Shown here piece by piece: positions 22,901 to 32,974 of a stretch of DNA of 64,000 nucleotides. A program made the position numbers and the translations under genes. Source of the DNA: Astropecten irregularis. Taxonomy: Eukaryota; Echinodermata; Asteroidea; Paxillosida; Astropectinidae. The notes below the pieces were generated by a model. That model was not told the DNA's origin. It ran no database searches and saw only the letters and a program-made list of their open reading frames with translations. Location: the NCBI GenBank assembly GCA_963971285.1, contig OZ020244.1, positions 7,688,001 through 7,752,000 on the forward strand, written 5' to 3'. Numbering within the stretch: position 1 is the first letter of the stretch; the number at the start of each line of letters is the position of its first letter.

Positions 22901-25900
22901 TGTATTTGCTTTAATAACTGAAAGTCTTCATACATGTAGTATTTAACTATCAGTAGTAATTCCTGAAAGGTTCAGACATCAACATGTAGACATAATCCAC
23001 TTTTCCAGCAATCGGGATAATCATTTTAGTTTGAATATTCATATCAGCAAATATTAAGTCTCTGTATAACATAAAATGTGAATTGCTACCCTGTGTAAAC
23101 ATAAATGACATGTTAATTCTAGAGTGCAAAGGGAAACGCTGTAATTTGTATATTTTGAATATTATTACAGGATCTGAGAATGGACCAGAGACTCAGGCTT
23201 GTCAGGAATCATTGCCAAAATGGCCAGTGGCAAACAATCAAACAAATCAGGAAGTAAGTTTAAACATTCTTTATCACTTTTCTGTGTTCATAAAAACATC
23301 ATTGACACCAATGATGTGAGTCATGCATGTTTTATTTATACAGTGGAACGCCGATATAACAAAGTCCGTGGGATGTACAAAATTTGTCCGGTATAGCGAT
23401 CGTTCAGTATAGCGATTTTCAGCCGCCGGCCGTGTTCGGTGGCCATTTTTATGAAGCTCGCTACATGTATGTCTTTCCTTCCTCCATGGTCCAGTGAAGT
23501 CAACATTTTATAGCTAGCGAGCAGTGCACCCGCGTTTTTCATGGTCAATTTTGTGAAATCACGGCCGTTTTTCAAGCACGGCCTAGCGGTGTAAATCAAG
23601 CCATGCGGAGCCGGGGCGACTGAACTGCACATCTTTTGTCCATGGTTTCTGTATGTCGATTTGAGTAGCCCTGCGTCACAAACTTTACAGTTTGCACAAA
23701 ATCATCGGAAAATCTTGAAGTAAGAATAGACAATAAAATAGTTTTTGTTGTTTCCAGATTATTTCTGCTGTATATACGTATCAGCGGCACCCTCTTTTGA
23801 CAATGGACCGTTCCGGCTATTCTCTTAAGCTTCGCCCACCTTAGCAACGCCAACCGTTGTTAAGCTTTTGCTTCCTGGTCAATGCGCATAGTTTGATTGA
23901 TAGGCCGGAAGGGTACATTGTTACTGCATGTTGTCTAGTATTTTTCGACCCGCTCGCAGAGTCACAAAAGTGTCCATTCATCTTTTCAAATCAGTGAGCA
24001 GAACTTCACTATGCACGCCCTTGTTGTTTCTGAAAGACGACTTTGCAGGCGACTTTGATTATACTAAGTCAAAACTATGTATCTCAAAGTCAGCCTTTGG
24101 ATGACTCAAAGTAGTTTCTCTCAGATTTACTCAAAGTAGTTTTTCCTCAGATTCTTCATTGTTCTATTTGTTTCTAGGATACTACCACAGGTACTCAAAA
24201 CCATGAACAAGACCATGTGAGTGGAGGTAAGTCAGTCAACTAGAAATATATGTGTAACTTTCATGTGAATATTGATTAAATGCAAATGTGTACAGTGTCC
24301 ATTGTATGATTATTCATGCAATTGTTGCACTTAAGGCCTTTTCACACTACACAAAATCTCCGGGTTGAACACGGGTCCGATCTACATGTGTTAAAGTGAC
24401 TGACCTTTTCACACTGCAAGATTTCAACACGGCGTTCACCCGTGTTGAGACATCATGCATGAGACCGTGAGACGGACCCTAAATGCGTGAGTCTCACGCA
24501 CAATGCGTGAGACTTGGTAGCTCTGAAATGCAGACATAATCCACTGTTCCAGCAATCTGGATAATCATTTTAGTTTGAATATTCATATCAGCTAATATTA
24601 AGTCTCTGTATAACATGAAATGTGAATTGCTACCCTGTGTAAACATAAATGACATGTTAATTCTGGAGTGCAAAGGGAAACGCTGTAATTTGTATATTTT
24701 GAATATTATTACAGGATCTGAGAATGGACCAGAGACTCAGGCTTGTCAGGAATCATTGCCAAAATGGCCAGTGGCAAACAATCAAACAAATCAGGAAGTA
24801 AGTTTAAACATTCTTTATCACTTTTCTGTGTTCATAAAAACATCATTGACACCAATGATGTGAGTCATGCATGTTTTATTTATACAGTGGAACGCCGATA
24901 TAACAAAGTCCGTGGGATGTACAAAATTTGTCCGGTATAGCGATCGTTCAGTATAGCGATTTTCAGCCGCCGGCCGTGTTCGGTGGCCATTTTTATGAAG
25001 CTCGCTACATGTATGTCTTTCCTTCCTCCATGGTCCAGTGAAGTCAACATTTTATAGCTAGCGAGCAGTGCACCCGCGTTTTTCATGGTCAATTTTGTGA
25101 AATCACTGCCGTTTTTCAAGCACGGCCTAGCGGTGTAAATCAAGCCATGCGGAGCCGGGGCGACTGAACTGCACATCTTTTGTCCATGGTTTCTGTATGT
25201 CGATTTGAGTAGCCCTGCGTCACAAACTTTACAGTTTGCACAAAATCATCGGAAAATCTTGAAGTAAGAATAGACAATAAAATAGTTTTTGTTGTTTCCA
25301 GATTATTTCTGCTGTATATACGTATCAGCGGCACCCTCTTTTGACAATGGACCGTTCCGGCTATTCTCTTAAGCTTCGCCCACCTTAGCAACGCCAACTG
25401 TTGTTAAGCTTTTGCTTCCTGGTCAATGCACATAGTTTGATTGATAGGCCGGAAGGGTACATTGTTACTGCATGTTGTCTAGTATTTTTCGACCTGCTCG
25501 CAGAGTCACAAAAGTGTCCATTCATCTTTTCAAATCAGTGAGCAGAACTTCACTATGCACGCCCTTGTTGTTTCTGAAAGACGACTTTGCAGGCGACTTT
25601 GATTATACTAAGTCAAAACTATGTATCTCAAAGTCAGCCTTTGGATGACTCAAAGTAGTTTCTCTCAGATTAACTCAAAGTAGTTTTTCCTCAGATTCTT
25701 CATTGTTCTATTTGTTTCTAGGATACTACCACCGGTACTCAAAACCATGAACAAGACCATGTGAGTGGAGGTAAGTCAGTCAACTAGAAATATATGTGTA
25801 ACTTTCATGTGAATATTGATTAAATGCAAATGTGTACAGTGTCCATTGTATGATTATTCATGCAATTGTTGCACTTGAATTTGATCTGTGTATCGTAGCG

Positions 25901-28900
25901 GCCGAGTGCACTTTTGTACAATTACGTGTGGCAGCACACTGTAGCAGCATGGAGGAATGAAAAGTTTTTTCCTTCCATATGGTAGTAGCATCGCGGCGCT
26001 ATGATCTTTGGTCATGGTTAGCATGCAACAAACAAAAATAAGTATCCCTTGACCGTCCTGCTGAAAGCGTCCATGTCAAAAAATTCCGCGAGTACTTTTT
26101 GTGTTCATTTCGATATTATATCTCCTCCTTGCTACAACTCTGAAATACATGAACAACATGAACGTTGTCTCAAAAATACCGGGTGCCGCCATTTTGGAGA
26201 GTGAAGGCCTGACATGGCAATACAGTGAAAGCGCGAACCCGTCTGTAGAAAAACGATCGTGCAATACACGGGTCGAAACATTACACATGTCAAGCAAATG
26301 CCAGTGTTGCGCTGAGTAGTGTGAAAACTGACCGAAAGTGACCTGTGTTGAAAATTTAAGAATTCAACACGGATCGCTATAATTGATCGAGTTACATACA
26401 ATTCATTGTATTATTATATGGAGTCCACGTAATGGTGCCGCTTTGACCGTACACACTCGCTATAATTGAGTTACATACAATTCATTGTATTATTATATGG
26501 AGTCCACATAATGGTGCCGCTTTGACCGTACACACTCGCTATAATTGAGTTACATACTGAGTCCACATAATGGTGCCGCTTAGACCGTACACACTCGCTA
26601 TAATTGAGTTACATACTGATTCCACATAATGGTGGTGCTTGGACCGTACACACTCGCTATAATTGAGTTACATACTGAGTCCACATAATGGTGCCGCTTA
26701 GACCGTACACACTCGCTATAATTGAGTTACATACTGAGTCCACATAATGGTGCCGCTTAGACCGTACACACTCGCTATAATTGAGTTACATACTGAGTCC
26801 ACATAATGGTGCCGCTTAGACCGTACACACTCGCTATAATTGAATTACATACATTAACTTTCATTTAAATATTCATTAAATCCATATACTATGTGCACAA
26901 CTGTATGATTATACGCAATGGTAGCGCTTAGACTGTTCACACTCGATATAATTAAATTACATGCAGAGTCCACGCAATGGTAGTGCTTCTAGACTATTCA
27001 CACTCGCTATAAATGAATTACAGTGAAACGCTACTATAACAAACAAACCGGGATGCACAGAAATTGTGCAATTATGATTGCTCACTCATGAAGATGAATT
27101 AATACCATGGCATCTGGCATCTTGTATGATGATAAATGCAGTAGCTGAAAATAACTGACTCAAAAGAAATTAAGCCCTATAGATCATCGCAGACATCCAG
27201 GTACTTTCATTCCCCTGCGATTTAGATTTGTTCAGAATACTAGGGTGCAAAGGGAAACTCTGTAATTCTTATATTTTGATCAATATTACAGGATCTGAGA
27301 ATGAAACAAATCAGAAAGCCTGTAGTGTAACACCCAAAGAAGCCTCCATTGCAACACACCAAGCCTGTAGTGTTACACCTGATGAAGCCTCCACTGCAAC
27401 ACACCAAGCCTGTAGTGTTACACCCGATGAAGCCTCCATTGCAACACACCAAGCCTGTAGTGTTACACCAGATGAAGCCTCCACTGCAACACACCAAGCC
27501 TGTAGTGTAACATCCGATGAAGCCTCCATTGCAGCACACCAAGCCTGTAGTGTTACACCCGATGAAGCCTCCACTGCAACACACCAAGCCTGTAGTGTAA
27601 CATCCGATGAAGCCTCCATTGCAACACACCAAGCCTGTAGTGTTACACCCGATGAAGCCTACACTGCAACACACCAAGCCTGTAGTGTTACACCCGATGA
27701 AGCCTCCATTGCAACACACCAAGCCTGTAGTGTTACACCAGATGAAGCCTCCACTGCAACACACCAAGCCTGTAGTGTAACATCCGATGAAGCCTCCATT
27801 GCAACACACCAAGCCTGTAGTGTAACATCCGATGAAGCCTCCACTGCAACACAACAAGCCTGTAGTGTAACATCCGATGAAGCCTCCACTGCAACACACC
27901 AAGCCTGTAGTGTAACACCCGATGAAGCCTCCACTGCAACACACCAAGCCTGTAGTGTTACACCCGATGAAGCCTCCACTGCAACACACCAAGCCTGTAG
28001 TGTTACACCAGATGAAGCCTCCACTGCAACACACCAAGCCTGTAGTGTTACACCAGATGAAGCCTCCACTGCAACACACCAAGCCTGTAGTGTTACACCC
28101 GATGAAGCCTCCACTGCAACACACCAAGCCTGTAGTGTTACACCCGATGAAGCCTCCACTGCAACACACCAAGCCTGTAGTGTTACACCCGATGAAGCCT
28201 CCACTGCAACACACCAAGCCTGTAGTGTTACAACCGATGAAGCCTCCACTGCAACACAACAAGCCTGTAGTGTAACACCTGATAAAAACCTGTCAGTTAT
28301 TGTGGAAAAATCAAAGCACCCTCATTTCACATCTGTTGATTTTTCTGAAATTTCATTTGCAGAGCGATTGGACGACAGGTTTATCCATGTCAACGGGTCA
28401 CATATGTCCACATAGGCAAATAATGCCCATGTAGACATCTATGAAGGCATCCCTGCAGACATCTCTGAAGGAGGACCAGAGAGCCCTAATAATGTAAATT
28501 TGTTAGTTCACGTTTCAGATAGCACAGCTCAACTCGGCGTGTTTCCTCATGAGCCATCCACAGCATATGCTAGTGTTGAAAATGCACCTTCTTCCCATGC
28601 CGATGAATCTGATTCTGATAGAATGTCAGTTGATGAATCTGATTCCAGTGTGTATGAGCCCTCAAGATGGAGTGAAGAGGATTTGGTGTCATCTGACAGC
28701 AGTGATTTCTCAGACAATTTGGATGAAATTCCAAAACAGAGATCTTGCACAACCAAGGCTAAGGTTCCAAAATCTGGGATTGTGTCAGAATCAGAATCAG
28801 ATGAAGAAGGTACAAGTACTAGTAATTTCCAAGTAACACCAGCCAACACTTCTTGCGGCTCCAAGCGTAGGAACAAAGAGAACCCAGAAAATGTGTCACC

Positions 28901-31145
28901 CTCAAAAAGAGGAAAAAGGGGTAAGGGTAAACAGAAAAGAAATCTGCAAGAAAAAAATGCTTGGGTAGTGTCCTCGGCAAACGCAGCCAAAAAGGGACAA
29001 AGAGTGTGGGACAAGAGACATTACTGTGTGTTTTGTCAGAAACCTTACAAAAAGTTGCCAGAACACTGGGAGGACACACATTCAGAAGAGAGTGAAGTCG
29101 GGAAAATACTTGGTCTGAAAAAAAAAAGCAAAGAGAGATGTAACCTCATTGCAAATTTGCGAAAAGCAGGGGATTACGAACATAATAAGAGAGTGATGGC
29201 TGGTGAAGAAAAGGGTGAGCTAATTGTTCATAAGAGGCCGAACTATGGTGATAAGTCGAAAACAAGTGAGTTCATGTTTTGTTCAGACTGCCGAGGCCTT
29301 TACAAGAGAAAGGCTCTCTACCGACATAAAAAAACATGTCCTCAACGTAAAACGAACAAAAAAGGTTCTAGACATATAAGAGCAGGGGCAGCCCTCATGC
29401 CAATACCGCATGATATCTCTAAATGTCTGAAAAGTGTACTCAGTGGAATGGAGCAAGACCATATCACCATGGTTGCCCGAAATGACCCACTCATCTTGAA
29501 ACTGGGGGAGCATTATGCTGCTGCTGCAGGGCATACAAACAACAGTAACCATTACATTGCGCAGAAAATGAGAGAGGCCTCACGTTTGCTGTCTGCTGCA
29601 CGCAGCCTTAATGAGAGAATATGTTGTGCAAAGGACTTAGTCCATCCTAGAAACTTTGACATTGTTGTTGATGCGGCATTGAAATGTTCAAAGTTTGATG
29701 ATACAACCTTTCAGTTTTCTACTCCATCATTGGCCCGGAAACATGGCCATATTCTTAATAGGATGGCCGAAATAGTAGACGCCGAAGCCCTTAAAACGGG
29801 GTTTTTTGTTGATGATGGGCATAATGCAGCAGGCTTTAAACGACTTATGGAATTGGAATGGAGTACGAGAGTCTCTGGTCACGCATTAAGACAGGCGAGT
29901 GCTGCCAAATGGAATGAACCTAAAAGGCTGCCACTTACACAAGATATCATGAAATTGCACAAACACATGCGTGAAGAAGAACACAGGCTAAAATCTCAAA
30001 TACGACAGTCAGGGATTTCAGGGGAGACATTTACACAGTTAGCCCAATTAACACTGGCACAGCTCATTGTGTATAACAGGAGAAGACCAGGAGAAACACA
30101 GTTTCTGAAAGTGGAAACTTACCAAAAGAATGTAGCACGTGGAGTAGATGCTCATGGTGATGTCATGGAATCATTGTCTCTGTCAGAGAAACTATCCATT
30201 AGCAGGTTGTCCCTAGTGTACATACGAGGGAAACGGAATAGAGGAGTGCCACTACTTTTCACTCCAAACATGAGAGAATCTGTTGATATCTTGGTTGGTT
30301 CCCGTGAACAAGTTGGTGTTCACCCCGAAAATCCCTATGTTTTTGCTCGGATTAATGCAGATGCAATGGGTCCGCACAGGGGATGTGATTGTTTGCGCAA
30401 GCTTGCAAAACAGTGTAAAGCTGATAACCCTGAGACTGTGACTGCAACCAGACTAAGGAAACATGTGGCTACCATGAGTCAGTTGTTGAATTTGAAAAAG
30501 CATGAGCTGGAACAATTGGCAAATCATTTAGGCCATAACATTGCTGTACACAGGGAGTATTACAGGCTGCCCCATGAGGCCCTTATACTAGGCAAAGTAG
30601 GAAAACTTCTTGATGCATTAGAACAGGGAAAAATACATGAATTCAAAGGCAAATCCCTAGATGAAGTTGTACTTGAGGACACAGACAGACTGATGAATGA
30701 GCAAAGTACGTGTACACAGTCAGATGATGAGGATGATTGCCAAGTGCCAAGTACATGTACACAGTCACAGTCAGATGACGAAGGGCAGTGCCATGAAACA
30801 CTAGGTACATGTAGTAACTCAGAACCTGGAACGAGCGTTTCAAGTGTTGGAAGCACTGGCTCTAGTGTCAGGTATAAAAACATTAAGTCAATGGGATTCA
30901 AACAGGCTAAAAAATCTGTTTGTAAGAGGGCTTGGAACCAGCAAGAAGTTGATGCAGTGTTGCATCATCCAGATTTGAGGAAATGTTTTCAATTGGGAAA
31001 AACTCCCACTGAGGGAATGTGTAAGGATGCAATGGCCAAACACACTATTTTGCAAAATAGAACAGTTGTTCAAATTAAATCGAAAGTGTGGAATCTAATA
31101 CAAGCAGACAGGAGAAAAAACAAGCAGGCAGAAAAAAATCCATAG
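19878..31145 (+). CDS. SET-domain / repeat / zinc-finger / tyrosine-recombinase / Myb composite gene
   Basis: Reconstructed exons: 19878-19990 (ATG 19879), 20374-20536, 20955-21150, 22040-22067, 23171-23253, 24178-24226, 24715-24797, 25722-25770, then 27292 onward and the long frame 28416-31145. Phases agree at every join up to the repeat exon: 1, 2, 0, 1, 0, 1, 0, 1. The first three exons encode a KMT5A-like SET domain, the next five a polar D/E/Q/T-rich linker, the exon from 27292 a 15-residue repeat, and the last part a zinc-finger/tyrosine-recombinase-like/Myb module paralogous to 14461-17126. The repeat exon and final part share a frame and are separated by one TAG at 28413-28415, bypassed by splicing, recoded, or a disabling or assembly change. 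The predicted full product is about 1,540 residues. It is likely a nuclear lysine methyltransferase-like protein with a DNA-binding recombinase-derived tail. One gene is strongly suggested by phase but not proven. Confidence 0.6.
20374..20536 (+). CDS. SET domain exon 2
   Basis: 163 nt after TTTGTCATAG and before GTAGGTGA. It encodes HGVFTTKAFQKKEFLLQY, AGELISKKQA and FYFIYNGQKK, matching the SET-N motifs of KMT5A (GxG-V, YxGELI). Confidence 0.75.
20955..21150 (+). CDS. SET domain exon 3 (catalytic C-terminal part)
   Basis: 196 nt between TTCTTCACACAAAG and GTTTGT. The splice joins TG to T, creating the Cys of CIDAT that KMT5A-type SET domains have. It contains GRMVND at the position of the usual RxxNHS motif, then AKKDILPGEELRFDYG, the ELxFDY catalytic-tyrosine motif. 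Confidence 0.75.
21849..21950. repeat. Foldback with about 45-bp arms in a SET-gene intron
   Basis: GAGTATGGGGTGGCTCTGAA at the left is the reverse complement of the right end, with the interior GAGCC / GGCTC and AACGTTGAGTTA parts also pairing around a short centre. Confidence 0.9.
22040..22067 (+). CDS. 28-nt microexon of the SET gene
   Basis: It lies between GTGATATTCAG and GTAATTG and encodes DSEQDCISK. It shifts the phase from 0 to 1, exactly what the next exon (starting 23171) needs. Confidence 0.5.
22261..22785. repeat. GAGTC-type simple repeat with a foldback inside
   Basis: Runs of GACTCGAGTCGAGTC flank a foldback at 22496-22606 whose ends AAACCTTTCGCGCC / GTGTGAAAGGTTT and inner CTGCGGGCC / GGCCCGCAG pair. 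The whole block lies in an intron of the SET gene. TCGAGTCGA units are self-complementary. Confidence 0.8.
23171..23253 (+). CDS. Linker exon A1
   Basis: 83 nt between TATTACAG and GTAAGT, entering in phase 1 and leaving in phase 0. It encodes GSENGPETQACQES and a following Asn/Gln-rich stretch. An identical copy is at 24715-24797. Confidence 0.55.
23341..23420. mobile_element. Pogo/Tigger-like terminal repeat fragment
   Basis: CAGTGGAACGCCGATATAAC follows TA and resembles pogo/Tigger-type termini. It is duplicated at 24885, with a diverged relative (CAGTGAAACGCTACTATAAC) at 27021. The other end was not recognised at these sites. A complete small element with the same termini sits at 32975-33158. 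Confidence 0.5.
24178..24226 (+). CDS. Linker exon B1
   Basis: 49 nt between TTTGTTTCTAG and GTAAGT, entering phase 0 and leaving phase 1. It encodes DTTTGTQNHEQDHVSG. Copy at 25722-25770. Confidence 0.5.
24715..24797 (+). CDS. Linker exon A2 (duplicate of A1)
   Basis: Same 83 nt and splice sites as A1 at +1544. It can be reached from B1 in phase 1 without frame change. Confidence 0.55.
25722..25770 (+). CDS. Linker exon B2 (duplicate of B1)
   Basis: Same 49-nt exon as B1 at +1544 with one silent A-to-C change. It leads in phase 1 to the repeat exon at 27292. Confidence 0.5.
26440..26850. repeat. About 59-bp tandem repeat
   Basis: Six or seven units contain CACTCGCTATAATTGAGTTA, GAGTCCACATAATGG and GCCGCTTAGACCGTA. 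Decayed units continue to about 27020. Intronic to the composite gene. Confidence 0.85.
27292..28415 (+). CDS. 15-residue repeat exon of the composite gene
   Basis: It opens with GSENE after AATATTACAG, the same start as exons A1/A2, so it is a third, diverged copy of that exon. From 27318 there are 21 whole copies of a 45-bp unit encoding ACSVTPDEASTATHQ with few substitutions, then a unique acidic tail (VDFSEISFAERLDDRFIH). It ends in TAG at 28413-28415. The repeats are Ser/Thr-rich and likely disordered. Minus-strand ORFs across it are shadows. Confidence 0.65.
27318..28277. repeat. 45-bp coding minisatellite
   Basis: 21 complete units plus a partial one, length a multiple of three, in frame with the composite gene. 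Two alternating unit types (GCCTCCATT / GCCTCCACT) show higher-order duplication in the first half; the second half is nearly homogeneous. Confidence 0.95.
28416..31145 (+). CDS. Zinc-finger / tyrosine-recombinase-like / Myb module of the composite gene
   Basis: Open from just after the TAG at 28413 to TAG at 31143. Residue numbers here count from base 28500. Acidic Ser-rich residues 1-110 precede a basic nuclear-localisation-like stretch (KRGKRGKGKQKRN). A C2H2-like finger (CVFCQKPYKKLPEHWEDTH) starts at 176, and a second Cys/His cluster (CSDCRGLYKR ... HKKTCP) lies near 260-283. The recombinase-like core follows: NRRRPGE at 526-532, IRGKRNRGVP at 575-584 (Lys 578), TRLRKHVAT from 650 (Arg 653) and LGHNIAVHREYY ending 688 (His 679, Tyr 687/688). 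After an acidic linker, KRAWNQQEVDAVL and NRTVVQIKSKVWNLI form a Myb/SANT-like end. It is the same architecture as 14461-17126. Confidence 0.75.
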   Translation, partial: ANNAHVDIYEGIPADISEGGPESPNNVNLLVHVSDSTAQLGVFPHEPSTAYASVENAPSSHADESDSDRMSVDESDSSVYEPSRWSEEDLVSSDSSDFSDNLDEIPKQRSCTTKAKVPKSGIVSESESDEEGTSTSNFQVTPANTSCGSKRRNKENPENVSPSKRGKRGKGKQKRNLQEKNAWVVSSANAAKKGQRVWDKRHYCVFCQKPYKKLPEHWEDTHSEESEVGKILGLKKKSKERCNLIANLRKAGDYEHNKRVMAGEEKGELIVHKRPNYGDKSKTSEFMFCSDCRGLYKRKALYRHKKTCPQRKTNKKGSRHIRAGAALMPIPHDISKCLKSVLSGMEQDHITMVARNDPLILKLGEHYAAAAGHTNNSNHYIAQKMREASRLLSAARSLNERICCAKDLVHPRNFDIVVDAALKCSKFDDTTFQFSTPSLARKHGHILNRMAEIVDAEALKTGFFVDDGHNAAGFKRLMELEWSTRVSGHALRQASAAKWNEPKRLPLTQDIMKLHKHMREEEHRLKSQIRQSGISGETFTQLAQLTLAQLIVYNRRRPGETQFLKVETYQKNVARGVDAHGDVMESLSLSEKLSISRLSLVYIRGKRNRGVPLLFTPNMRESVDILVGSREQVGVHPENPYVFARINADAMGPHRGCDCLRKLAKQCKADNPETVTATRLRKHVATMSQLLNLKKHELEQLANHLGHNIAVHREYYRLPHEALILGKVGKLLDALEQGKIHEFKGKSLDEVVLEDTDRLMNEQSTCTQSDDEDDCQVPSTCTQSQSDDEGQCHETLGTCSNSEPGTSVSSVGSTGSSVRYKNIKSMGFKQAKKSVCKRAWNQQEVDAVLHHPDLRKCFQLGKTPTEGMCKDAMAKHTILQNRTVVQIKSKVWNLIQADRRKNKQAEKNP

Positions 31146-31280
31146 TACATGTACAATATACTGACAAGCCAGATAAGAACTGTGAAATAAAGAGAAGAAA
31201 ACTAAAAATGCATATGTACCTGAACTGTATGTGAGAATGGGATTATCATATTAAACATTCATGCAATAATCCAAGTAAAT

Positions 31281-31411
31281 GGGAGACTTTGGAGAGCCGG
31301 TCTTCAAGTCAACAGCACACACACGCGCAAAGCAACGCGCGCTTGCTCACAATTGCGCAAGCATGGTTTGCGCGTGCGCTGGTGACTCTAAACCGATTCT
31401 ACAAAGTCTTT
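31281..31411. mobile_element. Degenerate copy of the GGGAGACTTT foldback MITE
   Basis: It starts GGGAGACTTTGGAGAGCC and has the GCGCAAGCATGGTTTGCGC interior and a decayed right end CAAAGTCTTT. It relates to the intact copies at 33378, 33918 and 34227. Confidence 0.7.
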
Positions 31412-31878
31412 CATTATAAACAGACCTGTATCTGTTGTCTTTTCTCCTGTCTATCCCAGTCACTCCATCTTAATTTCTTTTGTGACAACCCACAGGGTAT
31501 TCATTTAAGTGTAATTTACATATTTTTAAAATTCTTTGTATGTTCAAGAAATGAGTTGCAAAAACATTTGTACAAGAAATTAGTAAAAAGCATTTGATTT
31601 GACAACACTGCTTATTAATGCTCACTGTTCTTAACTCCATGCATTCGGAAGGAAAGAATGATATCTATATAAAAGATTTAATATGTACCAATAAGTTGTG
31701 TCAACAAAAAAGACTATTAACAATAGTTGTGATGACACAGTACAAAACAAGGAATTATACGTGTTGAGATGGTCATAATGTTGTTGTTTTTTAAGTTGTG
31801 TTCACTAAGAGAAATTGGTGAGTTTAAATTTTAGGTGACTCTTAACATAAAAACAAAAATAGTAATTATAATTTGTTG

Positions 31879-32072
31879 AAAAGTGAACAAAGAAAAATTT
31901 ACTGGAGCGGGATTCGAACCGGCAAACTCCTGAATACTGTTGGTGGTGACTCCAATATTGGGGTCACCACCAACGTAGGGCTGGATGGCTCAGTTGGTAG
32001 AGCACCTGTACGGTATTCAGGAGGTCGCCAGTTCGAATCCCACTACAGTCAATTTTTCTTTGTTCACATTTC
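31879..32072 (+). mobile_element. Foldback built of two inverted tRNA-like halves
   Basis: The right half (31978-32052) has a pol III A box (TGGCTCAGTTGGTAGAGC) and B box (GTTCGAATCCC). The left half is the inverted 3' part of the same sequence (GGATTCGAACCGGC, ACTCCTGAAT). The outer arms GTGAACAAAGAAAAATTT and ATTTTTCTTTGTTCAC also pair, and the centre is itself palindromic (TTGGTGGTGAC / GTCACCACCAA). The anticodon loop is oversized (about 9 nt), so this is a tRNA-derived element rather than a functional tRNA. Confidence 0.7.
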
Positions 32073-32974
32073 AATGACTTTAAAATTCAGTCAGTTTTCC
32101 TTGTGGTTGTTTGATGATTTAATTATAATTTGTGTTCACTCGAATCTGAGGGTGTATTGAAAAAAATACATTTAAGTAAAATGTTTTGTAAAAGTTGTAT
32201 TGATCAAGTAATAACATGACCAGAAATTTGTGTTGACACAATGGCCAAATTGTGGAGTTTTACAGTGCCCCAAGAAGTTTTTCTGAGACCATTTTGTTAA
32301 TAACTAGAAAAGTATGAGATTAATTTTGAAAAAACAAAAAAACAAATGTCAAATTAAGTTGTTATGTGGAGGTAATGAGGAGGTAATGAGGAGTTATAGT
32401 AATTTGTTATATTGATAACACACAGGACAAAATGAGGAGGTAATGAAGAGTTATAGTAATTTGTTATATTGATAACACACAGGACAAAATGAGGAGGTAA
32501 TGAGGAGTTATAGTAATGAAGAGATATAGTAATTGGTTGTATTGATAACACACAGGACAAAATTAGGAGGTAATGAGGAGTTATAGTAATGAAGAGTTAT
32601 AGTAATTTGTTATATTGATAACACACAGGACAAAATGAGGAGGTAATGAAGAGTTATAGTAATATTGGTTGTATTGATAACACACAGGACAAAATGAGGA
32701 GTTATAGTAATGAGGAGTTATAGTAATGAAGAGTTAAATAGTAATTGGTTGTATTGATAACACACAGGACAAAATGAGGAGTTATAGTAATGAGGAGTTA
32801 TAGTAATGAAGAGTTAAATAGTAATTGGTTGTATTGATAACACACAGGACAAAATGAGGAGTTATAGTAATGAAGATTTATAGTAATTGGTTGTATTGAT
32901 AACACACAGGGCAAAATGAGGAGTTATAGTAATTGGTTGTATTGACAACACACAGGACAAAATGAGAAGTTATA

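Larger units (their letters stand above)
22988..25875. repeat. 1,344-bp direct duplication (22988-24331 and 24532-25875)
   Basis: The copies are nearly identical (a handful of substitutions, for example ATCACGGCC/ATCACTGCC) and separated by 200 bp. Each contains linker exons A and B with their splice sites, so the duplication adds two exons to the composite gene without a frame change. A third, older copy of the start of this unit is visible at about 27230-27310. Confidence 0.9.

Noticed and set aside
27240..28262. 340-codon minus-strand ORF with a GCNTTGLVCCSGGFI-type repeat
   Set aside because: It is a mirror of the plus-strand 45-bp coding repeat, whose frame continues splice phase from the upstream exons.
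31978..32052. Functional tRNA gene
   Set aside because: The A and B boxes are good, but the anticodon loop is about 9 nt and the sequence is one arm of a foldback element.
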